NCBI RefSeq assembly: GCF_009833495.1
Contig: NZ_WUWG01000001.1
Location: 806,001 to 870,000 of the forward strand
DNA from: Oceanomicrobium pacificus
Lineage (GTDB): Bacteria > Pseudomonadota > Alphaproteobacteria > Rhodobacterales > Rhodobacteraceae
Reading direction: 5' to 3'
DNA: 64,000 nucleotides
A program made the position numbers and the translations under genes. Positions 29,439 through 37,486 of this stretch are shown here, in pieces (the first letter of the stretch is position 1; each line of letters starts with the position of its first letter). Below the pieces are notes generated by a model that searched no databases, was not told the origin of the DNA, and saw only the letters and a program-made list of their open reading frames with translations.

Positions 29439-29797
29439 CCGCCTGCGCCGGGTGCACCGGCGGCGGCTTCGCCGGACAGTGCCTCGGCCCTCGTGCTGCT
29501 GATCTCGAACACGCGGTCCATCCGCGTCAGGCGAAACACTTTCTCCACCCCCGGTGTCAGTCCGCAAAGCTGGAACCGACGCTCGCGGCCAGCCCGTTTC
29601 ATCATGCCGACAATCGCCCCGAGGCCGCTCGAATCCATGAAAACGACCTGGCTGAGATCGAGCAGGATGTCGCCCGTGGCCGTATCGATGAGCGGCAGGG
29701 CGGCATTGCGCACGTCGACCGCCACAGAGGCATCGAGCCGGGCCAATCGCGGCGACAGGATCAACGTGTCGACCTGATGTTCCTGATCGAGATACAT
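29435..29797 (-). CDS. STAS-domain anti-anti-sigma-type protein
   Basis: A 120-residue single STAS domain like SpoIIAA/RsbV. The phosphorylation loop FMDSSGLGAIVGM (residues 53-65) is intact with the target serine at S57, the position of Ser58 in SpoIIAA. The start at 29797 has GAAAGGAA upstream; an in-frame ATG 15 bases earlier is less likely. It lies between the acyltransferase and nucleotidyltransferase genes, overlapping the latter by four bases. Its partners are presumably the RsbW-like kinase (27833) and the PP2C phosphatase (37487). In sigma-independent systems such as SypA of Vibrio fischeri the STAS protein itself carries the output; that may apply here. Confidence 0.88.
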   Translation of the reverse strand: MYLDQEHQVDTLILSPRLARLDASVAVDVRNAALPLIDTATGDILLDLSQVVFMDSSGLGAIVGMMKRAGRERRFQLCGLTPGVEKVFRLTRMDRVFEISSTRAEALSGEAAAGAPGAGG

Positions 29798-29837
29798 GGA
29801 TGTTCCTTTCAATTGGCGACCGGCAGGGCCGGCTCAG

Positions 29838-31118
29838 TCACTCGGCCTGCCGCGGCGCAGGCTCGGACAGGCGGTTCCGGTCGGGTTTGATGGTCGCGGG
29901 CGAGGGCCAGAATTTCAGCGGACCGAGGCCGATGGTCCAGGCGAGCGGCGGCACACGCGCGATGATCGCGACCGCGATGCTGGTGCAGGCCAGCGCGCCG
30001 AAAAATTTTGCGCCCACCTGCGCGGTTGGTGTCAGGTCGAGCCCGGCAATCCGGATTTCCACCAGATCCATGAAGGCCGGATGAACGAGATAGATGCCGA
30101 AACTGTAGGGCGCGAGCCGGTGCAGGATCGGCGGCCAGCTTTTCCACGACAGGGCCATGACCCCGCCGAAAAGCACTGCCGGCATCAGGAAATCGGCCCA
30201 ATAGGCCGGGGCATACCCGTATTGCCAGTCGCCGGCGGCCACGACGCGGGCGGAATAGACCAGCTTCAGCCCGTAGAGCAGCAGCCCCGCGAAAAGCGCC
30301 AGCCGCGCCCAGTCGCGCGCGGCGTCCGGCGTGTATCCGCGCCGGATGATGCCATAGAAGGACGCGCCGACCAGGCCGTAGCCGCCATAGGTCAGGATTT
30401 TGACGAAGCGCAGCAGATAGTCGAAATAGGGTGCGTCCGCGAGGCTGCTCCAGAGCCAGATTTCGATCTCCCGCTTGGCGAAGAGGCAGAGCAGAATCGC
30501 CAGCCCGACCGCAGGCATGCGCACCGCGACCCGGTAGAGCGGCACCATCAGCATCAGGCCGAAAAGCGTCGGCAGAAAATGCATGTGATACTGCACATCG
30601 CCCAGCAGGACATAGCCGAGCCACGACCAGGGATCGGCCAGTTGCGCGCGGATCGCGTCTGCATATCCGAACGCATCGGCCTTGATGAGCCGGTAGAAGG
30701 CGTAGAAGAGCACCCAGAAAGCGAAGGGCACGAGCAGGCGGCGGGCTTGTTCGCCCACCATGACCCGATAGGGGCGCGGCCGGCGGTCCAGCGCCAGCGT
30801 GACAAGGAACAGCGAGATCACCAGAAAGAGCTCTGTCCGTGCAATGTAGACCAGCGAGCGGAAAAGCACCGGCACGATGCGCTCATCCGGTGGATAGTCG
30901 GGAAAGGGCTGGCCGGCAAAGTCGGAGCTTGCATGGAGGCCGACCATCGAGATCCCGGCCATCAGCCGGAGCACATCGAGCCAGACCATCCGCCCCTGCG
31001 CTGTCGCCGGCGGCGCATCAGGCGCCACGCCCGCCGCGCCGGCGGCCATCAGACTGTCCGGCACGGCAGTTGCCCCCCGTCGCGGGTCGGTGTCCGGAAT
31101 ATGGCCGGGCTTCGGCAC
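29838..31118 (-). CDS. Acyltransferase 3 family membrane protein
   Basis: An inner-membrane protein of 426 residues with about ten hydrophobic segments, of the acyltransferase 3 family that acetylates or succinylates surface polysaccharides. The N-terminal catalytic area has WLDVLRLMAGISMVGLHASSDF (about 45-66; family active His in LHAS), and the late segment YSFGIYLVHPAFMDL is typical. The GTG at 31118 is preferred because GAGGGAG sits six bases upstream. It heads the minus-strand unit followed by the STAS gene 40 bases downstream. It presumably decorates the polymer made by the GT2 in the same locus; the acyl group is unknown. Confidence 0.85.
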   Translation of the reverse strand: MPKPGHIPDTDPRRGATAVPDSLMAAGAAGVAPDAPPATAQGRMVWLDVLRLMAGISMVGLHASSDFAGQPFPDYPPDERIVPVLFRSLVYIARTELFLVISLFLVTLALDRRPRPYRVMVGEQARRLLVPFAFWVLFYAFYRLIKADAFGYADAIRAQLADPWSWLGYVLLGDVQYHMHFLPTLFGLMLMVPLYRVAVRMPAVGLAILLCLFAKREIEIWLWSSLADAPYFDYLLRFVKILTYGGYGLVGASFYGIIRRGYTPDAARDWARLALFAGLLLYGLKLVYSARVVAAGDWQYGYAPAYWADFLMPAVLFGGVMALSWKSWPPILHRLAPYSFGIYLVHPAFMDLVEIRIAGLDLTPTAQVGAKFFGALACTSIAVAIIARVPPLAWTIGLGPLKFWPSPATIKPDRNRLSEPAPRQAE

Positions 31119-31388
31119 GAATGGCTCCCTCGGTCGGCTCACGAAACAGGCAACCAAGGCTGCCGCTCTTCGGTTACCAAACCCTTTCGCGCGCACCGCG
31201 GGAGACCTCTATTTATCTATAATTTTCATAAACTTGTTTCGCTCTTTCTCCGGCGGCCGTTATCCGATCCTTTACTCTCACAGCGCCAGTCTTGTCCTCC
31301 CGGTGGCCGCAGAACGCAGCGCTGGCTCTAGGGGTAGGCGGTCCGCGCCACGGCGCGGTCACCGGGGTTCTGAAAGGCGGAGGGGAAG
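31119..31388. promoter_or_regulatory. Divergent promoter region of the polysaccharide locus
   Basis: A 270-base gap between oppositely oriented acyltransferase and DUF3131 genes. Its centre (31205-31255) is AT-rich and holds an exact TATAAT at 31218-31223 (no good -35 at 17 bases) within TTTATCTATAATTTTCATAAAC. Promoters for both units are expected here. GC-rich imperfect inverted repeats near 31330-31365 may affect the plus-strand leader. Confidence 0.35.
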
Positions 31389-32996
31389 ATGCCTGCCATT
31401 CGATACATGTCGCGCCTTGTCTGGCTGGGTGTGGGATTCGTGATCCTGCTGCTGCTCGCGGCGGGGACGGTGTCGCTCCTTGCCAGCTCGATCGCCAGCC
31501 ACCCCCCGGTTCTTGGTCTGGGCGGTCCCGCTGGCACCGCTGGCAGCCCACAGGCGGCGGATTGCGACCGCGGCGCGCCGCCCGCCCGGTCGGCGCGCTC
31601 ACGGCTGGCGGGTGGCTATCGCGACGACGGTGCCTATGTCCGGCCCTACCGGTCCCGCAGCGGCCCCCTGACGGAGGAGGAACTGGCCGCCGCACGCGTC
31701 GCATGGACCTATTTCGAAACATTCACCCAGGAGTCGACGGGCCTCGCCAATTCCGTCGGCAGCTATCCGTCGACGACGCTCTGGGACACGGCCTCCTACA
31801 TCTCGGGCCTCGTCGCGGCCTATGAACTCTGCATCATCGAACGGGCCGAGTTCGACAGCCGGATGTACAAGCTCCTTGCCACATTCGCGACGCTCGATCT
31901 GTTCCGTGGCGAACTGCCCAACAAGGTCTACCACACCGAGACCGGCGCCAAGGTCGACTACACCAATGCCGCGGGCGAGATCGGGTTCTCCGCGCTCGAT
32001 ATCGGCCGGTTCCTCGTCTGGATGCGGATCGTGAAGAACCGCTATCCGCATTTCGGCAACACGATCGACGCGGTGCTGCTGCGCTGGGACTATTCCAACG
32101 TCATCGATGCGGAAGGCACGCTCTACGGCGCCCGCGTCGACCGCAACAGCGGGGAGACGAAATACGACCAGGAGGGGCGCCTCGGCTATGAGGAATATGC
32201 CGCCAAGGGGTTTGCGCTCTGGGGCTTCGACGCCGCGGCGGCGCACCGGCCCGAGCCCTACCAGACCGCCGAAATCTATGAGGTCGACGTCCCCTATGAC
32301 GGGCGCGATCCCCGCGTCTTCCATGCCCAGAATTACGTGGTGACGGAAGGTTATATTCTCGACGGGATGGAACTGAACTGGGACCTGCCGCAGGATGAAA
32401 CAAGCTCGGACGCCGTCCATACAGACGGATGGCGAGCCGAGTTTGCGGACCGGATCTACCGCGTGCAGGAAGCGCGCTACCAGCAGGAAGGGTTCCTGAC
32501 CGCCCGGTCCGAACATAATGTCAAAGGGCCGCCCTATTTCACCTATGACACGATCTTTTCCGACGGATACGCGTGGAACACGGTCACCCCGAGCGGCGAC
32601 TATGCGCCGGACCATGCCGCCATTGCGACCAAGGCGGCGCTCGGGCTCTGGGCGCTCTGGGACACGCCCTATACGGATGCGCTCTATGGCGCGACCATTT
32701 CGCTCCGCGATCCGGAGCGCGGTTTCTACGAAGGGCTCTACGAACGCGGGCAAGGGCCGATCATCCTGCAGACCGCGAACAATAACGGTATTCTCTTGGC
32801 CGCGCTCCTGTACAAGGCGCAGGGCAAGATCCTGACGCCGCCGCGCTCCGATGGTGCCGAGGTCTGGTACACCGCCTATCGCGGCCGCGGCATACGGGAG
32901 GCCCGGAACCTGCCACTTATTGAGGCCGGGCCGGCACGGCTCTCTTCGGCCCCGCAGCCCTTGCAGGCCGACAGTCCGGCTGCGCGCACAAGATGA
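31389..32996 (+). CDS. DUF3131 protein (paralogue 1), membrane-anchored
   Basis: A 535-residue protein with an N-terminal membrane segment (about residues 10-33), so the rest is likely periplasmic. The DUF3131 region (about 95-480) has WTYFETFTQESTGLANS near its start, EGRLGYEEYAAKGFALWG, GPPYFTYDTIFSDGYAWN and GLYERGQGPIILQTANNNG. The same elements recur in the second DUF3131 protein at 34128-35471, so the two are paralogues. The family is predicted helical and resembles alpha/alpha-barrel glycan-active enzymes, but no activity is established. A strong GGAGGGGAAG precedes the ATG. The next gene overlaps its stop (ATGA). Confidence 0.85.
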   Translation: MPAIRYMSRLVWLGVGFVILLLLAAGTVSLLASSIASHPPVLGLGGPAGTAGSPQAADCDRGAPPARSARSRLAGGYRDDGAYVRPYRSRSGPLTEEELAAARVAWTYFETFTQESTGLANSVGSYPSTTLWDTASYISGLVAAYELCIIERAEFDSRMYKLLATFATLDLFRGELPNKVYHTETGAKVDYTNAAGEIGFSALDIGRFLVWMRIVKNRYPHFGNTIDAVLLRWDYSNVIDAEGTLYGARVDRNSGETKYDQEGRLGYEEYAAKGFALWGFDAAAAHRPEPYQTAEIYEVDVPYDGRDPRVFHAQNYVVTEGYILDGMELNWDLPQDETSSDAVHTDGWRAEFADRIYRVQEARYQQEGFLTARSEHNVKGPPYFTYDTIFSDGYAWNTVTPSGDYAPDHAAIATKAALGLWALWDTPYTDALYGATISLRDPERGFYEGLYERGQGPIILQTANNNGILLAALLYKAQGKILTPPRSDGAEVWYTAYRGRGIREARNLPLIEAGPARLSSAPQPLQADSPAARTR

Positions 32997-34102
32997 GCAT
33001 ACGCGCCCGGCGCCGGCCACTGATACAGGCCACATTGCCGCTTCTTGCCCTGCTGGCCGGTCCGGTCCGCGGCGATGACGGGGGCGGAGCGGACGGGGCA
33101 ACCGCCCTCGACACCGGCCTGCCCTTCGCGACCGGCGCGGTCGAACAGGATGTGCAATTGCGCGGCGCGCGCGGGGCGCCCACCGTCCAGACGGGGCGCA
33201 TCGGCGCGCTCAGCTACCGGTTCGGCGCAGACGGGATCGGCGCCATCTGGCGCGACGATCCTTACCGGCCGCTGGCAAGGCTCACCTGCGCGGGTGGCGA
33301 CGGGCAGTGCACCGCCGATTTCGGCGCGCTCAGGGTGCGGGTCAACGGCGAAGGGATCTGGGCCATTGCGGTGGCCGATGGTCTGTCACCTGCGCTGCGG
33401 CTGCACATCCCCGGTGTGGCGGACAGGATCCTGCCGGCCGGCCCGGTCGACCCGGCAGACCTGAGCCTTCTGGTGGCCGCGCGGGCATTGGTGCCCGCGC
33501 CCGATCCGGGGCTCCACGATCCGGTCGACCCGGCCGCGCTCCTGCCCGCACTCGCCTGGCTGGCCTGGGCCGGGGCGGGGCAATCCGTTTCCGGCAAGCC
33601 GCCGTTCGGTGCCTGGCCGGGCTGGTTCGATGGCGGTGTGCCTGCCGATCCGCCAGAGCCGGAGGGCGCGCCGCCCGACGGGTTGCAGGCCCTGATCGCC
33701 GATCCGGTGGACGCGCCTGACCTCCATGTCACGCTCGGACCTGTCCCGGACCTGTCGGACGCGCTTCATGCCGGGTTGACCGTGTCGCGCGCAGGCGCGG
33801 AGCCGGAACGGAGCCGGCTGGCCATGTTGCCCCGACCGCAGCCGCCGAGCGCGCCGCCCCTGTCCCGCGACCCGGACCTCTCGACGGATGCGCTCACCGC
33901 GCCTTGCGCGCCACCGCCGCTCGTTTTCGATGCCGAAGGGCGGATCGGGCCGGCAGGCGATCCGGACTGTGCGTCTCCGGTCCCGCTCGCGCCGCTCGAA
34001 GCACGCCTCTGGCCGGATGCGGAAGATGCTGCCAGTTTCGATCTGCTGAAGGATCTCGTGGGACGGTGGCACGGAAGCGGCCCGCCGGACACGGAAAACT
34101 AG
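32993..34102 (+). CDS. Hypothetical secreted protein coupled to DUF3131 gene
   Basis: A 369-residue protein starting at an ATG that overlaps the previous stop by four bases. The N-terminus has a basic start (MSIRARRRP) and hydrophobic stretch (ATLPLLALLAGPVRG, about 13-27), a likely signal peptide. The mature part is low in lysine, rich in Ala, Pro, Asp and Gly, and has four cysteines (two in CAGGDGQC, two near 300 and 324). No family is recognised. The end of the protein (WPDAEDAASFDLLKDLVGRWHG) is amphipathic helix-like. It converges with paralogue 2, 25 bases away. Context suggests a periplasmic or outer-surface part in the polysaccharide system. Confidence 0.65.
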   Translation: MSIRARRRPLIQATLPLLALLAGPVRGDDGGGADGATALDTGLPFATGAVEQDVQLRGARGAPTVQTGRIGALSYRFGADGIGAIWRDDPYRPLARLTCAGGDGQCTADFGALRVRVNGEGIWAIAVADGLSPALRLHIPGVADRILPAGPVDPADLSLLVAARALVPAPDPGLHDPVDPAALLPALAWLAWAGAGQSVSGKPPFGAWPGWFDGGVPADPPEPEGAPPDGLQALIADPVDAPDLHVTLGPVPDLSDALHAGLTVSRAGAEPERSRLAMLPRPQPPSAPPLSRDPDLSTDALTAPCAPPPLVFDAEGRIGPAGDPDCASPVPLAPLEARLWPDAEDAASFDLLKDLVGRWHGSGPPDTEN

Positions 34103-34127
34103 CCGGCTACACCGTATACCGGCCCTG

Positions 34128-35471
34128 TCAGTCGGGCGCGCCCCGCCGCCCGAACCGGCCCGCGATCAACGGCCCTTCGGCCTTGTAGAGCAGCAATTCC
34201 AGAATGATGCCGTTCGTGTTGGCCGTCACCACGCTGTTGACCGCGCCGTTGCGCTCGTAGATCCCAGAGGCAAAACCGTATTCCGTGGCCGTCGGCTCCA
34301 CATGGTCCCGCAACAGCGCGCCATAGTCGGTTTGGTAGAGCGCCTCCCATCCGAATGCGGCCTTGGTGCTGACCGCGCGCAGCGCGTCCTGTGGCGACCC
34401 GTCCTCGCCCAGCGCGTTCCATGCCTGCCCGTCCGCATAGACGGTGTTGTAGACGAAATAGGGCGGCTCATCGACATTGTCCTCATTCACCGCGGTCAGG
34501 ATGCCGGTCTCCGTATAGCGGCCGAGTTGCGCGCGATAGACGCGTTCGGCCAGTTCGCGGCTCGTCTGGTCGAAGCCGAATTCCACACCGGTCAGCAGAT
34601 AGGGTTCGCTCACCACATACGTGTGCGCGTCATAGAGCAGGTGCGAACGGCTATCGACGGCAATCTCCTCCCCCGAAATCTCCACCAGTTTGAGGTAATC
34701 GTCGACGCGGAGCGCGGTCAGCGCGTCGAGCCCCAGAAGCGCGACCGCCCGGGCGGCATATTCCTCATATCCGAGGCGCCCTTCCTGCACATATTCGATG
34801 CTGCCATCCTCCGCCCTGCGGGTCCCGATCAACTGACCGCCATGCAGCATGGCCGGCAGATCCCAGCTGGCCAGCACCGCCGACGCCGATGCAGCATGTT
34901 GCGGATAGTCGTAAAGCAGCACGTTCAGCACGACCGAAATCCGGGCCACGTCGATGGCGGACCAGCCGATCCCCTCCGGCGCGGGGCTGTTGTCATAGTC
35001 GGTCATCGCCAGCGTGCGGGTGTCGAACGCCTTGTTGGGCAGCTTCCCGTCGAAAAGCGGCATCCGCGCGAGACTGTCGAGCGCCTGTGCGGCCCGCGCA
35101 TCAAAGCTGGCACGGTCGATCAGGCCAAGCCGCTCGGCCGCGACGAGCCCCAGCAGGAAGGACCCCTGATCCCAGAGCGTCGCGGACGGATACCCGTCCG
35201 CCGCATTGGCAAGCCCCGTGTCGGGCTGGATATTGGCCTCGAAATAGCGCCATGCGCGCGCCGCTGCTTCCCGGTCGCGGGCGGAGAGGGGCGCCGGCGC
35301 CGGCAGGGGCAGCGGGTCGTCGCGCAGTGCGATCTCGGGCTGTGCCGACAGATAGGATGGCAGGGTCCGGGACCCGGCTTCGATGGCAAAGACGACGGCC
35401 ACCGCGAGCAGGAGCCCGGTGATGAAAGTGATCTGCCCGCGCGCGCGCAACAGCCCGTCCCGAAAGCTCAT
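34128..35471 (-). CDS. DUF3131 protein (paralogue 2), membrane-anchored
   Basis: A 447-residue protein with one membrane segment (about 14-35) and a large periplasmic DUF3131 region sharing most motifs with paralogue 1: ANIQPDTGLANAADGYPSAT, EGRLGYEEYAARAVALLG, PPYFVYNTVYADGQAWN and GIYERNGAVNSVVTANTNG. It is shorter at the N-terminal side of the domain. Its ATG overlaps the stop of the GT2 gene (ATGA), so synthase and DUF3131 protein are made together, probably as a complex or as polymerase and processing factor. It faces paralogue 1's downstream gene. Confidence 0.85.
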   Translation of the reverse strand: MSFRDGLLRARGQITFITGLLLAVAVVFAIEAGSRTLPSYLSAQPEIALRDDPLPLPAPAPLSARDREAAARAWRYFEANIQPDTGLANAADGYPSATLWDQGSFLLGLVAAERLGLIDRASFDARAAQALDSLARMPLFDGKLPNKAFDTRTLAMTDYDNSPAPEGIGWSAIDVARISVVLNVLLYDYPQHAASASAVLASWDLPAMLHGGQLIGTRRAEDGSIEYVQEGRLGYEEYAARAVALLGLDALTALRVDDYLKLVEISGEEIAVDSRSHLLYDAHTYVVSEPYLLTGVEFGFDQTSRELAERVYRAQLGRYTETGILTAVNEDNVDEPPYFVYNTVYADGQAWNALGEDGSPQDALRAVSTKAAFGWEALYQTDYGALLRDHVEPTATEYGFASGIYERNGAVNSVVTANTNGIILELLLYKAEGPLIAGRFGRRGAPD

Positions 35472-37333
35472 GCAGCCAGCCTTTCCCCATCCGGCGCGGC
35501 GGGCGCGAGCGCAGCCTGCATCACCGGGTCCCGCTCCGGCACCCAAAGCGCGGCACGCACGATCACCCAGACCGCCGCGATATTGTTGAAACCCCAGAAT
35601 CCGTTGACCGTCAGATTGGCAACCGCTTCCCCGCTCGGGTCGTGCATGACCCGCGCAAGTCCGATCGCAAAGGCCGAAACCGTCAGGAAGATGACCGCGA
35701 TCTGCGGCAGTGCCAGATGCACGAAATCCCCGCTTTGACGCTCCTTGGGCGTGGTCGGAAAGCTGATCTTCTGGCCGCGCGCCACGGTCCAGAGCGCGCG
35801 CAGGTTGAAGGAGAAGAAGGCGATGGCAAGTTTGCGCCCGCGCGTCGTTTCCACCCCCCATGTGCCGACCAGAAGCGCCAGTTCATGCATCAGAAGGAAG
35901 GGCAGAAGATGCAGGAAGAATGTCGTGGAATAGGCGGCGACCGGCGCCACGCCGGTGGCCATGGCGATCATCGGCGCGGCCAGAAAGACCACCGTCCAGA
36001 GCGGCGAGAGATAGGACCAGAAGGTCATGCCATACATGAGCCAGCGCCGCAGGGAGAGGCCGCGCCGGAACAGGTGCATTTCGTGCATCATGATGTCGAT
36101 GGTGCCACCGGCATATTTGAACCGCTGCACGGCCCAGCTTTGCAGGTCGAGCGGCGAGAGCATGCGCGTGAGCGGTTCCGGGTGGAGCACGGATTTCCAG
36201 GCGCGATCGGTGTCGGCATGCAGGATGAGCGACGTAAAAATATCTTCCGACACGTGGAACTTGTAGGGCGTCATCTCTGTGTCGAGCGCATGGGCCTGCC
36301 GCAGCGACCCTTCCAGGTCGGCCAGCAGTTCCGGATGCGCGACCTCCCGCGTGACGGCACTGACGCTCTGTTCGATCTGGTCGGCCCAGGCGCGGAGCGC
36401 CGCCTCCATCACAGCATCGCGGCGGTGGAGCGAGCCGGCCCCGCAGCAGAAAGAGCCATAGACGCAGTTCCGGCGGCGCAGGATCACGTCATAGAACAGC
36501 TTCGGATCGGACATGAACGGGTCCTCCCCCAGCCGTACCGTTCCGACCACCGCCTGAAGCCCCTTCGCCGCCCAGCGCCCGGACGCCCCCAGTAGCCCGT
36601 CCCAGACCACATCAAGCGGGCGGCCGGGCGGCAGGTCATAGAACCATTGCGGCGTCTGCACCCAAGCCATATCAGGATCGCGAAAATAGCCGAGTGTCCG
36701 GGCGAGGATCGGGGGAAAGACGCGTGTGTCGGCATCGCAGATCAGGATGAAATCGCCATGGGTCTGCTCCATCGCGTTGCGCAGGTTGCCCGCCTTGAAG
36801 CCGATATTGCTGTCCCGCGTGATGTAGTTCACGCCTTCATCGGCCGCGACGGCGGCCATGGCGGCGCGGTTGCCGTCATCGAGCACATGAACCGTCACCC
36901 GAAGCCCGTTCGGCCGGTCCACCGCGCAGGCATCGCGGATCGACAGGCGGACCAACTCGGGCGCCTCGTCATAGGTCGGCAGGAAAATATCGACGGACAC
37001 CGGACCGTCGCCCCCGCCGGGCACCAGATCCGACCGCCGCTCCGGCGGGGGTGCAGGCGCGGGGTCACGCATCGACCAGAGATTGTGGAAATAGAGGCAC
37101 ATGCCGATGAAGGCACAGGTTTCCGCCATCACGACCGCGAGCGAGAAAAGGAGCGCATCGGGGTTCAGCGACGCCGTCCAGCGCCAGACGAGATACCAGA
37201 GCCCGAGCCCGCCCGCAGCAGCGGCCAGCACCTGCCAGATGGCCTCATGCCGCCGCGAATAGCGCAGCGGCGGCGGGGGGCGCCGGTCCTCGAACGCGCG
37301 GCAATAAAGATGTGTCTCGCTCTGCTCGGTCAC
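35468..37333 (-). CDS. Cellulose synthase-like GT2 glycosyltransferase
   Basis: A processive-type family 2 synthase of the inner membrane, 621 residues, starting at a GTG with AAGGAGGG upstream. Two membrane segments (about 32-50 and 58-82) lead into the catalytic domain, with four or more at 430-590. Motifs: DDG (152-154), DAD (200-202), SED (362-364; TED in BcsA) and QRFKY (403-407; QxxRW in BcsA, here Lys-Tyr for Arg-Trp). A conserved YGSFCCGAGSLHRR segment is present. There is no PilZ domain at the C-terminus, so c-di-GMP control as in BcsA is not expected. No bcsB, bcsC or bcsZ gene is nearby, so the product is probably not ordinary cellulose. The polymer is unknown. Confidence 0.88.
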   Translation of the reverse strand: MTEQSETHLYCRAFEDRRPPPPLRYSRRHEAIWQVLAAAAGGLGLWYLVWRWTASLNPDALLFSLAVVMAETCAFIGMCLYFHNLWSMRDPAPAPPPERRSDLVPGGGDGPVSVDIFLPTYDEAPELVRLSIRDACAVDRPNGLRVTVHVLDDGNRAAMAAVAADEGVNYITRDSNIGFKAGNLRNAMEQTHGDFILICDADTRVFPPILARTLGYFRDPDMAWVQTPQWFYDLPPGRPLDVVWDGLLGASGRWAAKGLQAVVGTVRLGEDPFMSDPKLFYDVILRRRNCVYGSFCCGAGSLHRRDAVMEAALRAWADQIEQSVSAVTREVAHPELLADLEGSLRQAHALDTEMTPYKFHVSEDIFTSLILHADTDRAWKSVLHPEPLTRMLSPLDLQSWAVQRFKYAGGTIDIMMHEMHLFRRGLSLRRWLMYGMTFWSYLSPLWTVVFLAAPMIAMATGVAPVAAYSTTFFLHLLPFLLMHELALLVGTWGVETTRGRKLAIAFFSFNLRALWTVARGQKISFPTTPKERQSGDFVHLALPQIAVIFLTVSAFAIGLARVMHDPSGEAVANLTVNGFWGFNNIAAVWVIVRAALWVPERDPVMQAALAPAAPDGERLAA

Positions 37334-37486
37334 CCTGTCGCGCCCTCCTTCCCTGATGCGAGAGTGGCGCGCGATCTCCTAATCAAGATTTAAGGCCGCG
37401 TGTCGTTTTACCGCCTGTTCACGATGCCGCCGCAGGATGCGGGCGGTCCGGTCCTAGCCGGGCAGAGCGGCAGGAGCGGCGCATGC

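Noticed and set aside
35468-37333. Calling the GT2 a cellulose synthase (bcsA)
   Set aside because: Motif changes, no PilZ domain and no bcsB/bcsC/bcsZ nearby make cellulose uncertain.
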